Shown: positions 8,090 to 16,959 of the stretch, piece by piece | How positions within the stretch are numbered: position 1 is the stretch's first letter | How the letters are laid out: every line of letters begins with the position of its first letter | NCBI RefSeq assembly: GCF_028690125.1 | Contig: NZ_JAQVBV010000019.1 | Location: 32,898 to 96,897 of the forward strand | Reading direction: 5' to 3' | From: Bacteroides sp. | Lineage (GTDB): Bacteria; Bacteroidota; Bacteroidia; Bacteroidales; Bacteroidaceae | Length of the DNA stretch: 64,000 nt | Position numbers and translations under genes: made by a program | The notes under the pieces: model-generated | What the model was told of the DNA's origin: nothing | Database searches by the model: none | Seen by the model: the letters and a program-made list of their open reading frames with translations, nothing else

Positions 8090-9808
8090 TTAGGCTTCCT
8101 CTGTATTATCGTTTTCAAGCTCTTTCAGTCTCTCATTGAGTTTCTTTTGTTTTCTCTCAAATGAATCTCCAAGTTTCTTACCAAGGGCAAGGTATTCATC
8201 CGGGTATTGTTCGCTGAAAAGAATATTCTGGCATTCCTGTAAATAAGGATGAAAATTCACATTATTCGATGATAAGCATTCGGAAATAAAAGCTCTATAC
8301 CATTGTGTCCTATCTGCTTGATTATTCTTAACATAGTTCACGAAATCGCTTTTTTTATCCCATTTTCCCAATTTTAGATTTTTCAGAAATTCACTATTGC
8401 AGCTACTTAGAACCATCACATCAAAAACAAGTTGCTCATTAATGGAAAGCTCTTCCTTACGCTGACAGTATGGCTTTTCCTGTGCCCATTTGCGCATTTC
8501 CTCAGCACTTTTTTCGACGACAATTTCTTTGTTTCTCTTTAACTGAGTATTTATCTTTTCGCGTTCTATCTCCTTAGGATCTGCAACAGCAGAAGTACCG
8601 GAAGCCATTTCTTTTCTAACATAGTAGAAATTAACTTTAAATTCGGGAGAATAATATCCAAAGAATGAAATACACCGATAAACCTCACCATCTTCAATCA
8701 TTTTCAAAGTGCGTTCATCATCTTCTGAGTACCAACACTGACCTCTAAATATTTCATCCGGATTAACGATTTCAAATCCAAGTTGCTTAACAGCTTCTAA
8801 AGTTTTCTCATGGAAAGCCTTTCTCTCTTCCCCCCAATACGAATCGGGATGTTTAGCTATAACTACTGTTTTTCCGAAAGATAAAGGTTCACCAGCTTTA
8901 ACAAGATGATCGCTTTCTAATTGGATTTTACGTGCAACATAAGCTATCTGTTTTTTTTCGAAACAAGTAGCATTGATACATCGGGAATCCTTGTTATTCA
9001 TCTCATAGAACAAACAGCCATGATTACATGTATTATTCTCGCACTGAGAACATGGTTTAAAATTGCCATTCTCCCAATTATCTGAATCATCTTTAATCCA
9101 GGCAGCATTACTAAGTTCCATAAAAGAGTTACTTACAAAATCACGGATCATAGCTGTAGTACACTGTTCATCTTCCTCTTCGTGAAACTCTTTTTGTGTA
9201 TCTTTATCCAACTTAGAAAGAATCATAGCACCGGATAGCGGTATTTCACCATCTCTCACCCGGGCTTGTAGTTCCGGAATAAGATTATTCAATTTGATTC
9301 GGTCAAAAACAAAACGGGTAGACTTTCCAAATCGCAATGCGATATCTTCCAAGGTACGCCCTTTCTCTGTTAATGTAGCAAAGGCAAAAGCCTCTTCGAT
9401 GGGATCGACGTCTTTTCGTTGAAGGTTCTCTGTAATCATTGCATCGAAAGCCTCATCATCTGTCATCTCTCTGACAATGCAGGAGATTGTTTGAAAATTC
9501 TCTGACTTTTTGCGATGGGCCTTGATTTTTGCAATGTTCTCTTCATCTTCTTTTGCTTTCAGAAGGGATATCGCTCGAAAACGACGTTCACCACATACAA
9601 TTTCGTATGAGTATGGCAACGGGGTGACATCCCCTGTTTCCAAATCGGTCACATCTTCGGATTTGGCTACTCTGATGGTAATAGGCTGTAATAAGCCTTG
9701 TTTCTCAATGTTACTTGCAAGCTCTTCCAGAGCTGCTACATCAAATGTCTTTCTCGGATTAAGTGGAGAAGGACTAATAAGGTCAATTCTAATGTTTTGT
9801 ACTTCCAT
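8090..9808 (-). CDS. ParB/RepB/Spo0J family protein
   Basis: The N-terminal domain shows the canonical ParB motifs: LISPSPLNPRKTFD, LLQPITIRV, EIVCGERRFRA and the MITENLQRKDVDPIEEA box, followed by an HTH (LEDIALRFGKSTRFVFDRI). The long C-terminal region (residues 230-572) is specific to Bacteroidales elements and contains a Cys-rich patch (CSQCENNTCNHGCLFYE). A role in partition of an extrachromosomal phage form or in DNA modification or replication is possible. No ParA is visible next to it, which argues against classical partition. Transcribed from promoter module copy 2. Confidence 0.85.
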   Translation of the reverse strand: MEVQNIRIDLISPSPLNPRKTFDVAALEELASNIEKQGLLQPITIRVAKSEDVTDLETGDVTPLPYSYEIVCGERRFRAISLLKAKEDEENIAKIKAHRKKSENFQTISCIVREMTDDEAFDAMITENLQRKDVDPIEEAFAFATLTEKGRTLEDIALRFGKSTRFVFDRIKLNNLIPELQARVRDGEIPLSGAMILSKLDKDTQKEFHEEEDEQCTTAMIRDFVSNSFMELSNAAWIKDDSDNWENGNFKPCSQCENNTCNHGCLFYEMNNKDSRCINATCFEKKQIAYVARKIQLESDHLVKAGEPLSFGKTVVIAKHPDSYWGEERKAFHEKTLEAVKQLGFEIVNPDEIFRGQCWYSEDDERTLKMIEDGEVYRCISFFGYYSPEFKVNFYYVRKEMASGTSAVADPKEIEREKINTQLKRNKEIVVEKSAEEMRKWAQEKPYCQRKEELSINEQLVFDVMVLSSCNSEFLKNLKLGKWDKKSDFVNYVKNNQADRTQWYRAFISECLSSNNVNFHPYLQECQNILFSEQYPDEYLALGKKLGDSFERKQKKLNERLKELENDNTEEA

Positions 9809-9912
9809 AATTCTAATTATATTGGTTTGACTTTTAATTTATTACATCAGTAAAGTTATCGTAAAATGACAAGTTGTGCAAACAGAAACTTCGCCATTTT
9901 AACGCCATTTTA
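9809..9912 (-). promoter_or_regulatory. phage early promoter module, copy 2
   Basis: Minus-strand TTTG (9879-9882 complement) and TAACTTTA (9851-9858 complement) are separated by exactly 20 bases. The upstream GGCGTTAAAATGGCG box is nearly identical to the copies near 4.9 and 16.9 kb. It would drive the ParB gene. Confidence 0.75.
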
Positions 9913-10605
9913 TTCAGGTTTAAAGCGAAGTTGTATAAAACCTCGTTTTTCAGTTTCTCGTAACAAAGCAATGTCATCATCCTTTATTTCAGCAGGAGTC
10001 TCACCATTAACACTCGTATAATCATCAATGCCGAATTTCTCTCTTATGCGTTTTATGATAGCTTCGTCTTTTGTTACCCAGTAAATTGTGACTTTCATCA
10101 TTCCATTTCGATTTATAAGATATTGTTCAAGCGTTACACAATGGCTAGCACGTTCTTTTATGCGATTCTCCATACTTAAAGTTTCAAATTCCTGTTCAGC
10201 TTTAAGCATGTCCTTCAACCTGTCCCGGCAGAATGTATCAAGTGATTTTAAAATTTGCATGGGATCAACAGAACCGAAAAATTCTTCATACTTACCAGAC
10301 CGGAGACGACCAAAAAAGCAACATAGTTCAGCAATATTGAGATAGGGATATTCACAGGCTATTTGGTCACTCAAATCATGTAACTGCTCATTTGTAAGTT
10401 TCTGTTTAGCCCCAACAAAACCATTCACTTTTAGCAAATGGCATTTCAGCCATTCTCTGGCACCTTCAATTCCATAGGCAAGACTTACATCTCCAAGTCT
10501 GGGACACCCATCAATCATAGAAAGTTCGGCAATTGACTTGACAATCATCAACCGAGATTGCAGATCCGGATTATATGTTTCGCAAAATAACGTTGGACTA
10601 AACAT
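9910..10605 (-). CDS. hypothetical replication-region protein
   Basis: The chosen start (MFSPTLFCETYNPDL) lies one base after the stop of the replication gene (TGA-T-ATG); a longer reading from 10731 would overlap that gene by 125 bases. The segment LNIAELCCFFGRLRSGKYEE resembles a protein class found in replication modules of Bacteroidetes mobile elements, possibly DUF6633, although I cannot confirm the family. A helicase-loader or replication-accessory role is inference from position only. Confidence 0.5.
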   Translation of the reverse strand: MFSPTLFCETYNPDLQSRLMIVKSIAELSMIDGCPRLGDVSLAYGIEGAREWLKCHLLKVNGFVGAKQKLTNEQLHDLSDQIACEYPYLNIAELCCFFGRLRSGKYEEFFGSVDPMQILKSLDTFCRDRLKDMLKAEQEFETLSMENRIKERASHCVTLEQYLINRNGMMKVTIYWVTKDEAIIKRIREKFGIDDYTSVNGETPAEIKDDDIALLRETEKRGFIQLRFKPE

Positions 10606-10606
10606 A

Positions 10607-11461
10607 TCAGCCAGGTTCTTGCTCAATTCCGTGCTCTTCCCTCCATTTACGGTCAAGTTCTTCGAGGTTGCGAGTGACATCAAGCTTTTGGCGGTTACTA
10701 TCTGAGTCTCTTTCTTGTGTGTCAGTTTCATTTTTCTTTCGATTTGCTTTGATGTGATCCAACAGCCAAAGGTTAGCTTTAGATTCCCAGCGCTCTATTT
10801 TCACACCGCTAGCATTCTTCCATCCTATCGAATCAAAGTGGTTGAAAAATATCTCTGCCTGTTCCTGCCAATCTTCCAACCGTTCAGGCGCATTTTGGCT
10901 GACGAAGTATTGAATAACCTCGTCAAGCGTAGGAGCTATAATCTCCTTGACAATTCTCTTAGACTTTTCAGGTTGAGCGGAGGGGAAAAGTTCGCCAGGT
11001 GTGCTTTCTTTCTTACCCCCTTTAGGGGGTTCTTTCTTTGTCTTATTCTCTGTCTTATATTCTTCTTTAGGGGGTGTGGGGGGCTTTTCTTGTAAAGGTG
11101 TACCTAAAGGGTCACCTAAAGGTATCCCTAAAGGGTTACGTAAAGGGTTACGCAAAGGTGGTAGATTTTGCACCCCTTTAGGGCTACCTTTTACGGAATA
11201 TATAGACTTATTCCCTCTTCCGTTTCCTTGCTTATACTCTATTATACCGGCTTGAACTAATCTATTCCGGGCTACTTTCATGACTTTCTCTGATACTCCC
11301 ACGTCAGATGATATCTTTGTATCACTACGTGTCCAGTTATCCTCCCAGCCTAAACGATTCGCTGTTTTTAGCAAGTAAAAATAAAGCCTCGTTTCACAGC
11401 AAGAAAATTGCCAGCATTCATCAAGTTCCCAAAATCTATTGATAAGTTCAATGTAGGTCAT
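10607..11461 (-). CDS. winged-helix replisome organiser / replication initiator
   Basis: Residues 1-90 are a winged-helix domain (FYLLKTANRLGWEDNWTRSD then ISSDVGVSEKVMKVARNRLV). The middle holds a proline-rich tandem repeat of four residues (NPL-RNPL-GIPL-GDPL-GTPL). The C-terminal domain (WQEQAEIFFNHFDSIGWKNA, then WESKANLWLLDHI) is the common tail of Bacteroidales phage replisome organisers, analogous to DnaD-like or lambda O-like proteins. The repeated codons are themselves tandem DNA iterons, so the gene probably contains its own origin. Its stop is one base from the next start. Confidence 0.75.
   Translation of the reverse strand: MTYIELINRFWELDECWQFSCCETRLYFYLLKTANRLGWEDNWTRSDTKISSDVGVSEKVMKVARNRLVQAGIIEYKQGNGRGNKSIYSVKGSPKGVQNLPPLRNPLRNPLGIPLGDPLGTPLQEKPPTPPKEEYKTENKTKKEPPKGGKKESTPGELFPSAQPEKSKRIVKEIIAPTLDEVIQYFVSQNAPERLEDWQEQAEIFFNHFDSIGWKNASGVKIERWESKANLWLLDHIKANRKKNETDTQERDSDSNRQKLDVTRNLEELDRKWREEHGIEQEPG
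11089..11160. repeat. six tandem 12-bp iterons, candidate phage replication origin
   Basis: Six head-to-tail 12-mers with consensus TACCTAAAGGGT lie inside the replication gene: cttgtaaaggtg, tacctaaagggt, cacctaaaggta, tccctaaagggt, tacgtaaagggt, tacgcaaaggtg. Inverted copies of the CCCTAAAGG core flank them near 11024, 11066 and 11173. Iterons inside an initiator gene recall lambda ori within O. Origin function is inferred. Confidence 0.6.
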
Positions 11462-11907
11462 ATCAGTTTATAATAATTCCGTAAAATATTGTTTATGTAC
11501 GGTTGTGGATCAGCTTTCAAGTACTCACAGATTTTACGTATAAATTCAAGTAGTCCATGACAGACAACATACACACTACCATACTTCTCTACAAGCTCCT
11601 GCCACTCTTTTTGTACCGGTGATTGCGTTCCAGCTTTCTTTCCTTTAATATATGGAGTTTTCATCTCTATACAAAGGCAACTCTTTCCACCACGAGGAAA
11701 AAGCAGAATTAAATCAGCAACACCGGCAATAGCACCTTCATATTTGCGCATTGCACCGCTTTTCTTAGTTCTGAGACCACCATTTGGTATAGCGAAAAGC
11801 AAAGGAGCTACATCGGGAAATGTTTCTCTGAACCATGTAACACAAATATGCTGTATCTTGGTTTCAGAATACTTCACCTCAAGTTTATAAATATCTTCCT
11901 CAGTCAT
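11458..11907 (-). CDS. VRR-NUC domain endonuclease
   Basis: Motifs in order: the opening ETKIQHICVTWFRETFPD helix, LFAIPNGGLRTKKSGA, then AGVADLILLFPRGG and CIEMKTP with the catalytic D and ExK, and QSPVQKEWQELVEKYG near the end. This is the virus-type replication-repair nuclease (VRR-NUC) subfamily of PD-(D/E)XK enzymes, which cleave branched DNA. The start at 11907 (MTEEDIYKL) lies within an 8-base overlap with the upstream gene; a longer start at 11943 would overlap by 44. It is placed beside the SNF2 helicase, as in many phages. Confidence 0.85.
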   Translation of the reverse strand: MTEEDIYKLEVKYSETKIQHICVTWFRETFPDVAPLLFAIPNGGLRTKKSGAMRKYEGAIAGVADLILLFPRGGKSCLCIEMKTPYIKGKKAGTQSPVQKEWQELVEKYGSVYVVCHGLLEFIRKICEYLKADPQPYINNILRNYYKLI

Positions 11908-12088
11908 CTTTCTTGTTTTTATTAGAAATCGCAGCACATTCATTAAGAAGATCTACGATCTGTTTACACCTGTTCTTGCAACCGATAAAGGATATCATTG
12001 TCTCCCATTCAGGACCAAACAACATTTCTTTCTTGTATTCCTGAATATGGGTATTCTTCCCTTTTACGACTAAGCGAAATGGTTTCAT
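11900..12088 (-). CDS. small hypothetical phage protein
   Basis: A basic 62-residue protein between the helicase and VRR-NUC genes, overlapping the first by 4 bases and the second by 8. The position is fixed by coupling; no motif is recognised. Confidence 0.5.
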   Translation of the reverse strand: MKPFRLVVKGKNTHIQEYKKEMLFGPEWETMISFIGCKNRCKQIVDLLNECAAISNKNKKDD

Positions 12089-13821
12089 AATTTATCCCTG
12101 AATAAGTCCATTGCAAGATTTACCATATTTTCCTCAACCTGATCATCGGTGCCTGTAACACCGTTAGCTATATTCTTCTTGACTTGAATTACATCATACA
12201 TATATTTGTCGATAGTATCTTTTCCTAAGAAGTAATAGCAGTTTACGTTATTCTTCTGCCCATTTCTATGCGCACGATCCTCTGCTTGTTCACAATCACT
12301 GAAAGTCCAAGGGAACTCAATAAACGCAACCCGGCTGGACGCTGTAAGCGTCAATCCTGTACCTCCAGATTTATAGTTCAGGATGATGAGCGTACAATCA
12401 GGATTGTTCTGAAAGGAATCGACAGCAAACTGCTTTTGACTGATACTATCCGAACCGGTTACAGTCACAGCTTTTGGGAATGCTTTTTTGAGTTCAGCAA
12501 CAACATCTTTGAGGTAAGCAAATACTATCAACTTCTCACCTCCATCTATAACGTCATGGATGAACTCAGACATAGCTTTGATTTTTCCCCTAGCAGAGAT
12601 TTGTTTTAGTATTCCCATCTGCATCATCACAGCACCATTCATAGACTTCTGTACCTGAGCATCAGAAGCATTCTTGTATTGTTTAAGATACTTCACGATA
12701 TCATCCTCAGCATTCTTATATTCCTTCATGTTAGTTATATCAACCTGCAGGTATTGACGTGTTTTATCCGGAAGTTGTGAAAGCACTTTTGATTTTTCAC
12801 GCCGGAAGAAACAACAGTTCCAAAGCCGCCAGTTTAATTCCTTAACATTAGATGCACGTTTTTGACCGTCACAGTATTTCTCGACAAAACGACTATATCC
12901 TCCGAAGTCCTCCAATCTGCCTAATATTTTAAGCTGCTGTATCAGGTCTGTATTATTATTGACAACAGGAGTACCCGTAAGTGCAAAAACAAACCTTTTG
13001 CCCTTGCAAATACCCTCAACATATTTTCCCTGCTGGGTTTTAGCTGACTTACATTTATGTGCTTCGTCTATGATAACAGATTTGAATAGATGAATACGTT
13101 CATCGAACACAATGCTCTTCATCGTGAACTTGCCACACTCATTTACACGCTTAACAAAGAATTTCTTCAAAGATTCATAATTCACTATGAACACTTCACA
13201 TAACGGGCTTCCATCAGCTTTCTTACACTCATAAAAAGATTGCCAAGACTGCCGGTTGTGATCGTCAAGTATAATAGCGTTAATACCCGCAAACTTTTTA
13301 AATTCGCGTTGCCAGTTTACTTTTAAGGCAGCCGGACAAATGACCAATACAGGAAAGGACTCACCATAAATTGTTGCTTCACGATGAGCTTTGACAACAG
13401 TACAAATCGCCTGTAACGTTTTGCCTAATCCCGGTTGATCGCCGAAAATACAACGTTTATTATCTATCGCATACTGTACACCTTCCAATTGATACTCGTA
13501 GGGCTGAAGTAGCATATAATGTTCACCACTGAACTTCTTCATTTCCGGAAGATCGTAGTTTATATCTTCTGTTACTTCACGTTCACGCACAACAGAACAA
13601 AGTTTCATGTAGACTGCCCACTGAGCAAATCGTTTTACGTACCAAGTTGCATCCTGTCCGGCTGGATAACGGGGATCATTGATATAAACAAGCCACGCAC
13701 GGTCTGCTCCGTCATAGCGTGGCTTGCTTGGTATTCTCTTTATGACCTCAACCAATTGCGGGTGGTAATCAAACTGTACCCTGTACATATTTGGCGTTTT
13801 AGTCACATAGATTGGTTTCAT
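12085..13821 (-). CDS. SNF2-family DNA helicase/translocase
   Basis: Clear superfamily 2 motifs: GDQPGLGKT (Walker A, residues 127-135), IDEAHKCK (motif II), ALTGTPVVNN (motif III), then SGGTGLTLTASS and EDRAHRNGQKNNV (motifs V and VI). The N-terminal 100 residues include a HARP-like strand pattern (YRVQFDYHPQLVEVIKRIPS), so it resembles SMARCAL1-type annealing helicases, which phages carry next to VRR-NUC or HNH nucleases. Probable role: remodelling of phage replication forks. Length 578 is usual for phage members. Confidence 0.9.
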   Translation of the reverse strand: MKPIYVTKTPNMYRVQFDYHPQLVEVIKRIPSKPRYDGADRAWLVYINDPRYPAGQDATWYVKRFAQWAVYMKLCSVVREREVTEDINYDLPEMKKFSGEHYMLLQPYEYQLEGVQYAIDNKRCIFGDQPGLGKTLQAICTVVKAHREATIYGESFPVLVICPAALKVNWQREFKKFAGINAIILDDHNRQSWQSFYECKKADGSPLCEVFIVNYESLKKFFVKRVNECGKFTMKSIVFDERIHLFKSVIIDEAHKCKSAKTQQGKYVEGICKGKRFVFALTGTPVVNNNTDLIQQLKILGRLEDFGGYSRFVEKYCDGQKRASNVKELNWRLWNCCFFRREKSKVLSQLPDKTRQYLQVDITNMKEYKNAEDDIVKYLKQYKNASDAQVQKSMNGAVMMQMGILKQISARGKIKAMSEFIHDVIDGGEKLIVFAYLKDVVAELKKAFPKAVTVTGSDSISQKQFAVDSFQNNPDCTLIILNYKSGGTGLTLTASSRVAFIEFPWTFSDCEQAEDRAHRNGQKNNVNCYYFLGKDTIDKYMYDVIQVKKNIANGVTGTDDQVEENMVNLAMDLFRDKL

Positions 13822-14420
13822 GAGGCGTGTTCTAAAACTAACTCTTTGACTTCACAGGGTTGTTCACCCATATCATCCTCTTTATAATCAGAACCTTCAG
13901 TTTCATCTGGATTTTTGAAAGGATCTTCACCGTTTTCAAAGTTTATTTCTTTCTGCAATTCCGAACATTTGTTTTCTGTTACATACTGTTCAGCCTCATA
14001 CAGAAAGTTGTAAACTGCATCCCTAAACTCCTCGCAATGTACATACTGCTCATTATCGGGGTCAAATCCAATGCCAGGCGAGCACAAATTAAGTACCTTG
14101 TTTGTCATCAGTGTTCGTTTCCCAGTCAGGACACAGACCTCAAATGAAGAGTCACCACCGATGTTTACACCAGTAACATCGAATTTCTTAAAGAATTCAT
14201 CTTCAAGGCATGATTCGGAACGTTCCCAATTTATGTACTGAGATTCTTTCTGTTCTGTGATATCCACAATGAATGGGATCAGTTTGCGAAGCGAATACTT
14301 CAAATCCGGATGAACGGGATTGATACCTTTGAAAGCGATATCATTCCCTTCCTGATCAGCATAAATAACTTCCAGACAACCTTTCTTGGTCATCTTAGCT
14401 TTTGAAATTTTTAAATCCAT
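13818..14420 (-). CDS. hypothetical phage protein
   Basis: A 200-residue acidic protein; the last 45 residues are highly charged (ENGEDPFKNPDETEGSDYKE). The first part has a beta-rich pattern (KKGCLEVIYADQEGNDIAFKG) seen in proteins between recombination genes of Bacteroides phages. It overlaps the helicase gene by 4 bases. Function unknown. Confidence 0.5.
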   Translation of the reverse strand: MDLKISKAKMTKKGCLEVIYADQEGNDIAFKGINPVHPDLKYSLRKLIPFIVDITEQKESQYINWERSESCLEDEFFKKFDVTGVNIGGDSSFEVCVLTGKRTLMTNKVLNLCSPGIGFDPDNEQYVHCEEFRDAVYNFLYEAEQYVTENKCSELQKEINFENGEDPFKNPDETEGSDYKEDDMGEQPCEVKELVLEHAS

Positions 14421-14445
14421 TTTAATTCTAACTTTTAGTTAATAC

Positions 14446-14865
14446 TTACCTATGTCGGTATTCATTAATAAAATCATTGTAGTACTGGTCAGCAGGTAAT
14501 GGCAAATTGATTCCAAATTCGGTAGCTGCATCAGCTTGCACCTTATCCAAAAAGGTTTTCATCTGCATGGTATTCAGTTTGGATGTACTACCAACAACCA
14601 CATCTTCCAAGCCATTAATATACATTCTACGCCGTAAGAACTTCTTGCAGTAAAAGTCGTGCACATCTATCTTATCAGTCCCGGTTTCTCGCTCTATACA
14701 GGTAAACCATAGCCACATTAAAGCATTTTGCGATATAGAACGCGGTTCAACTTTCTTATTTATTGAAAGATTATAAGTACCATTGGATAGCGTAGAACAG
14801 AGGTAGTCAAATGATTTATCCATTGTGACTACCCCGTCTTTCTTTATTAAAATAGCTTCTGCCAT
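14446..14865 (-). CDS. NinB-like recombination mediator
   Basis: The sequence PRSISQNALMWLWFTCIE, HDFYCKKFLRRRM, STSKLNTMQMKTFLDKVQAD and LPLPADQY match the NinB/Orf family. Lambda Orf helps RecA-independent annealing by removing SSB and binding ssDNA junctions. The neighbours SSB, PD-(D/E)XK nuclease and ERF complete a phage single-strand annealing module. Normal length (139 residues). Confidence 0.8.
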   Translation of the reverse strand: MAEAILIKKDGVVTMDKSFDYLCSTLSNGTYNLSINKKVEPRSISQNALMWLWFTCIERETGTDKIDVHDFYCKKFLRRRMYINGLEDVVVGSTSKLNTMQMKTFLDKVQADAATEFGINLPLPADQYYNDFINEYRHR

Positions 14866-14868
14866 ATT

Positions 14869-15339
14869 TTAAAATGGTAAATCATCAACCGGAGGCGGTG
14901 GAGTCTGATACGAAGGAACCTGTTGAGATTCCTGTTGCCGGTTCGATAAATTATTCTGCATAGGCTGTTGTGTAGGAGGTGGCATAGAAGCGGCAGTTTG
15001 TTGAGGCTTAGGAGTTAGCATCTCCATGAAATCAACGAATACCTCAGTGATAAAGTGCTTAACACCATTCTTGTCATCATAGCTCCTTGTTCGTATTTTC
15101 CCTTCAAGAAACAACTTATCGCCCTTGTGTATATACTTTTCAGCTACCTCAGCAGTTCTATTCCACACTATGATATTGTGCCATTCAGTCCGTTCCGGTA
15201 CCTGAGTGCCATTCTGCAAAGTGTACGCCTTATCAGTTGTTGCAAATGGAAATGATGCAACTTTTGCTCCATTAGCCAGTGACCTTACATCAGGATCTTT
15301 ACCTACATGTCCTATAAGAATTACTTTATTTACACTCAT
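14869..15339 (-). CDS. ssb: single-stranded DNA-binding protein
   Basis: Typical OB-fold SSB: NKVILIGHVGKDPDVR, FPFATTDKAY, EWHNIIVWNRTAEVAEKYIHKGDKLFLEGKIRTRSY. A disordered Gln/Pro-rich linker follows, then the acidic tip DDLPF that recruits repair proteins. Phage-encoded copy placed between NinB and the nuclease gene, with a 4-base overlap with the latter. Confidence 0.95.
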   Translation of the reverse strand: MSVNKVILIGHVGKDPDVRSLANGAKVASFPFATTDKAYTLQNGTQVPERTEWHNIIVWNRTAEVAEKYIHKGDKLFLEGKIRTRSYDDKNGVKHFITEVFVDFMEMLTPKPQQTAASMPPPTQQPMQNNLSNRQQESQQVPSYQTPPPPVDDLPF

Positions 15340-16244
15340 TCTTTTTCCTCCCTTATGGTTACGCGAATACTATCCGCTTTAGTTGCTTTCTTCAAATACT
15401 TAGCATAGAGCTCAGAGTGCTCAGCTTGAAATTTCTTTGTATCAAAACTATTGCTTTGCGAAGCAGGAGTATAACTGACACGTAGACGACCGGAATCAAA
15501 CGTTACCACATTGTTTTCCCTCATAGCTATCTTTAGCTTTTCTCTAAACTCCTTCTGAACATCAGATATGTAACTAGCCTGCTCTTCAATATCAATGATA
15601 GTATTTACTAATTGAGCGGATATAAGTTGATTTTCAGCAACAGGGATTAGGGTATTAGACCGATACATCTCTCCATTTATCTCACATTCCAATAGCTTCC
15701 TTACCTCATCGTCCTGTTTACGTTCAATAGGAATTAGTTCAGATTTGTCACCTCGTAGCCAGATGCCAAACAACTTATCTACCTTTATAAGTGGGTTCTG
15801 CATTTCAAATAGATAGGCATAGATTGATAGTTGCCAGCTCAGATACTCTTTGTCTAGATTATATGTAGTTTTAATGTCACCAAGGCTGATTCTATTGTCT
15901 TTTTCCCACACACAATCTATGTTTGATGCGAAGTATTCGTTATCGGATACGGTGTATTCATTGGCAAATGCCTTATATCCAGCATTTGTTCTTTCTCTAA
16001 GATAATTTTCAGCTTCCACGCTTTCAGGTGTGAAACCTGTAGAATCTACAAATTGACATTGAGCATGAATGCGACTTCCTTTCTCAGCGGCTTTCTTCAA
16101 TACAAAATCGGGAATATCTTTATACTTATCAGGAAACAGTTGCCGACTAATCATTCCGGTTATTCCCTGTAATTGCTTATCTCCAAGAAAATATGTGTGG
16201 TCCTCTTCGTTGAAAACCACACTTGACTTTACTAATTCTATCAT
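15336..16244 (-). CDS. PD-(D/E)XK (RecB/Cas4-like) exonuclease
   Basis: The catalytic core is readable: GSRIHAQCQF helix, then NIDCVWEKDNRISLGDIKT with the conserved D and the D-I-K triad, and WQLSIYAYLFEMQN as the QxxxY helix. The N-terminal HTYFLGDKQLQGITGMI segment is usual in phage RecB-like exonucleases. It would resect phage DNA ends for the ERF annealing protein encoded next to it (the genes share one base). Confidence 0.8.
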   Translation of the reverse strand: MIELVKSSVVFNEEDHTYFLGDKQLQGITGMISRQLFPDKYKDIPDFVLKKAAEKGSRIHAQCQFVDSTGFTPESVEAENYLRERTNAGYKAFANEYTVSDNEYFASNIDCVWEKDNRISLGDIKTTYNLDKEYLSWQLSIYAYLFEMQNPLIKVDKLFGIWLRGDKSELIPIERKQDDEVRKLLECEINGEMYRSNTLIPVAENQLISAQLVNTIIDIEEQASYISDVQKEFREKLKIAMRENNVVTFDSGRLRVSYTPASQSNSFDTKKFQAEHSELYAKYLKKATKADSIRVTIREEKE

Positions 16245-16855
16245 TATGCTGGATAAATTGTGCCCATTTTCATACAGGCGTTTCTAAATTCGTTATCATT
16301 TTGCATCGCTGTGTATTTATACCACACACTCTCAAGCTCTTTCCGGCTCTTTGCCTCAAGCATTTCAGCAATAGCTTTCTTTAACTGAGCACCTGTAAAT
16401 ACAGGAGCAGTATTCACTGGAGCTTTGTTGGCTGTTGAAGTATTTGCAACAGAAGTAGAGCTATCTTCTTTTTCATGAGTATTTGTTGCGTCACTGTCCT
16501 TCGTGTCATCTATGCAGAATAGACCGTTTAGGGCATATTTTCTGGCATAAGAAGATGAGGCACCAGTGATCTGACTACCATCCATTCCCTTTTTCGTCTC
16601 TTCTTCTCTGGCAAATGCCGTTACTACTTCTTTCTCACATTTATCGTTGGTTAGAGTAACAGTGGCTTTTACATAAATCCTATCACCAATCTGCATAATC
16701 TCATCACTGATAGTAAGATAACATTTAGTATCAGCCAAAATAGGCTTTACAGACTCAAGGATATCCTCGCAACTACGGTATTTATAATTACCGAATCTAT
16801 TAAATTGCCCTTTGGGAGCTTTCAGCTTTTGCTGAATCGTTACTAATTCTTTCAT
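16244..16855 (-). CDS. ERF family single-strand annealing recombinase
   Basis: ERF signature: LKAPKGQFNRFGNYKYRSCE at the N-terminus, SDEIMQIGDRIYVKATVTL, then GASSSYARKYALNGLF and CIDDTKDSD. ERF proteins anneal homologous ssDNA and circularise phage genomes. The C-terminal 60 residues are low-complexity plus a short helix that may bind the partner nuclease. Driven by promoter module copy 3, so it is the first gene of the recombination operon. Confidence 0.9.
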   Translation of the reverse strand: MKELVTIQQKLKAPKGQFNRFGNYKYRSCEDILESVKPILADTKCYLTISDEIMQIGDRIYVKATVTLTNDKCEKEVVTAFAREEETKKGMDGSQITGASSSYARKYALNGLFCIDDTKDSDATNTHEKEDSSTSVANTSTANKAPVNTAPVFTGAQLKKAIAEMLEAKSRKELESVWYKYTAMQNDNEFRNACMKMGTIYPA

Positions 16856-16959
16856 AATTCTTTTAATTATTGGTTTGACTTTTAATTAATTACACTATAA
16901 AGTTATCTTTTATTGACAAGTTTAGCAAACAGAAACTTCGCCATTTTAACGCCTTTTTC
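16856..16959 (-). promoter_or_regulatory. phage early promoter module, copy 3
   Basis: Minus-strand TTTG (16926-16929 complement) and TAACTTTA (16898-16905 complement) with a 20-base spacer, preceded by GGCGTTAAAATGGCG. Spacing and boxes are the same as in copies 1 and 2, which indicates co-regulation of three operons by one factor. Confidence 0.75.

Noticed and set aside
8090..9808. Plasmid-type partition system
   Set aside because: ParB-like motifs are clear, but no ParA ATPase or parS-like repeats are seen nearby.
10715..11255. Long plus-strand frames opposite the replication gene
   Set aside because: Produced by the repeat-rich antisense strand of a well-supported gene.
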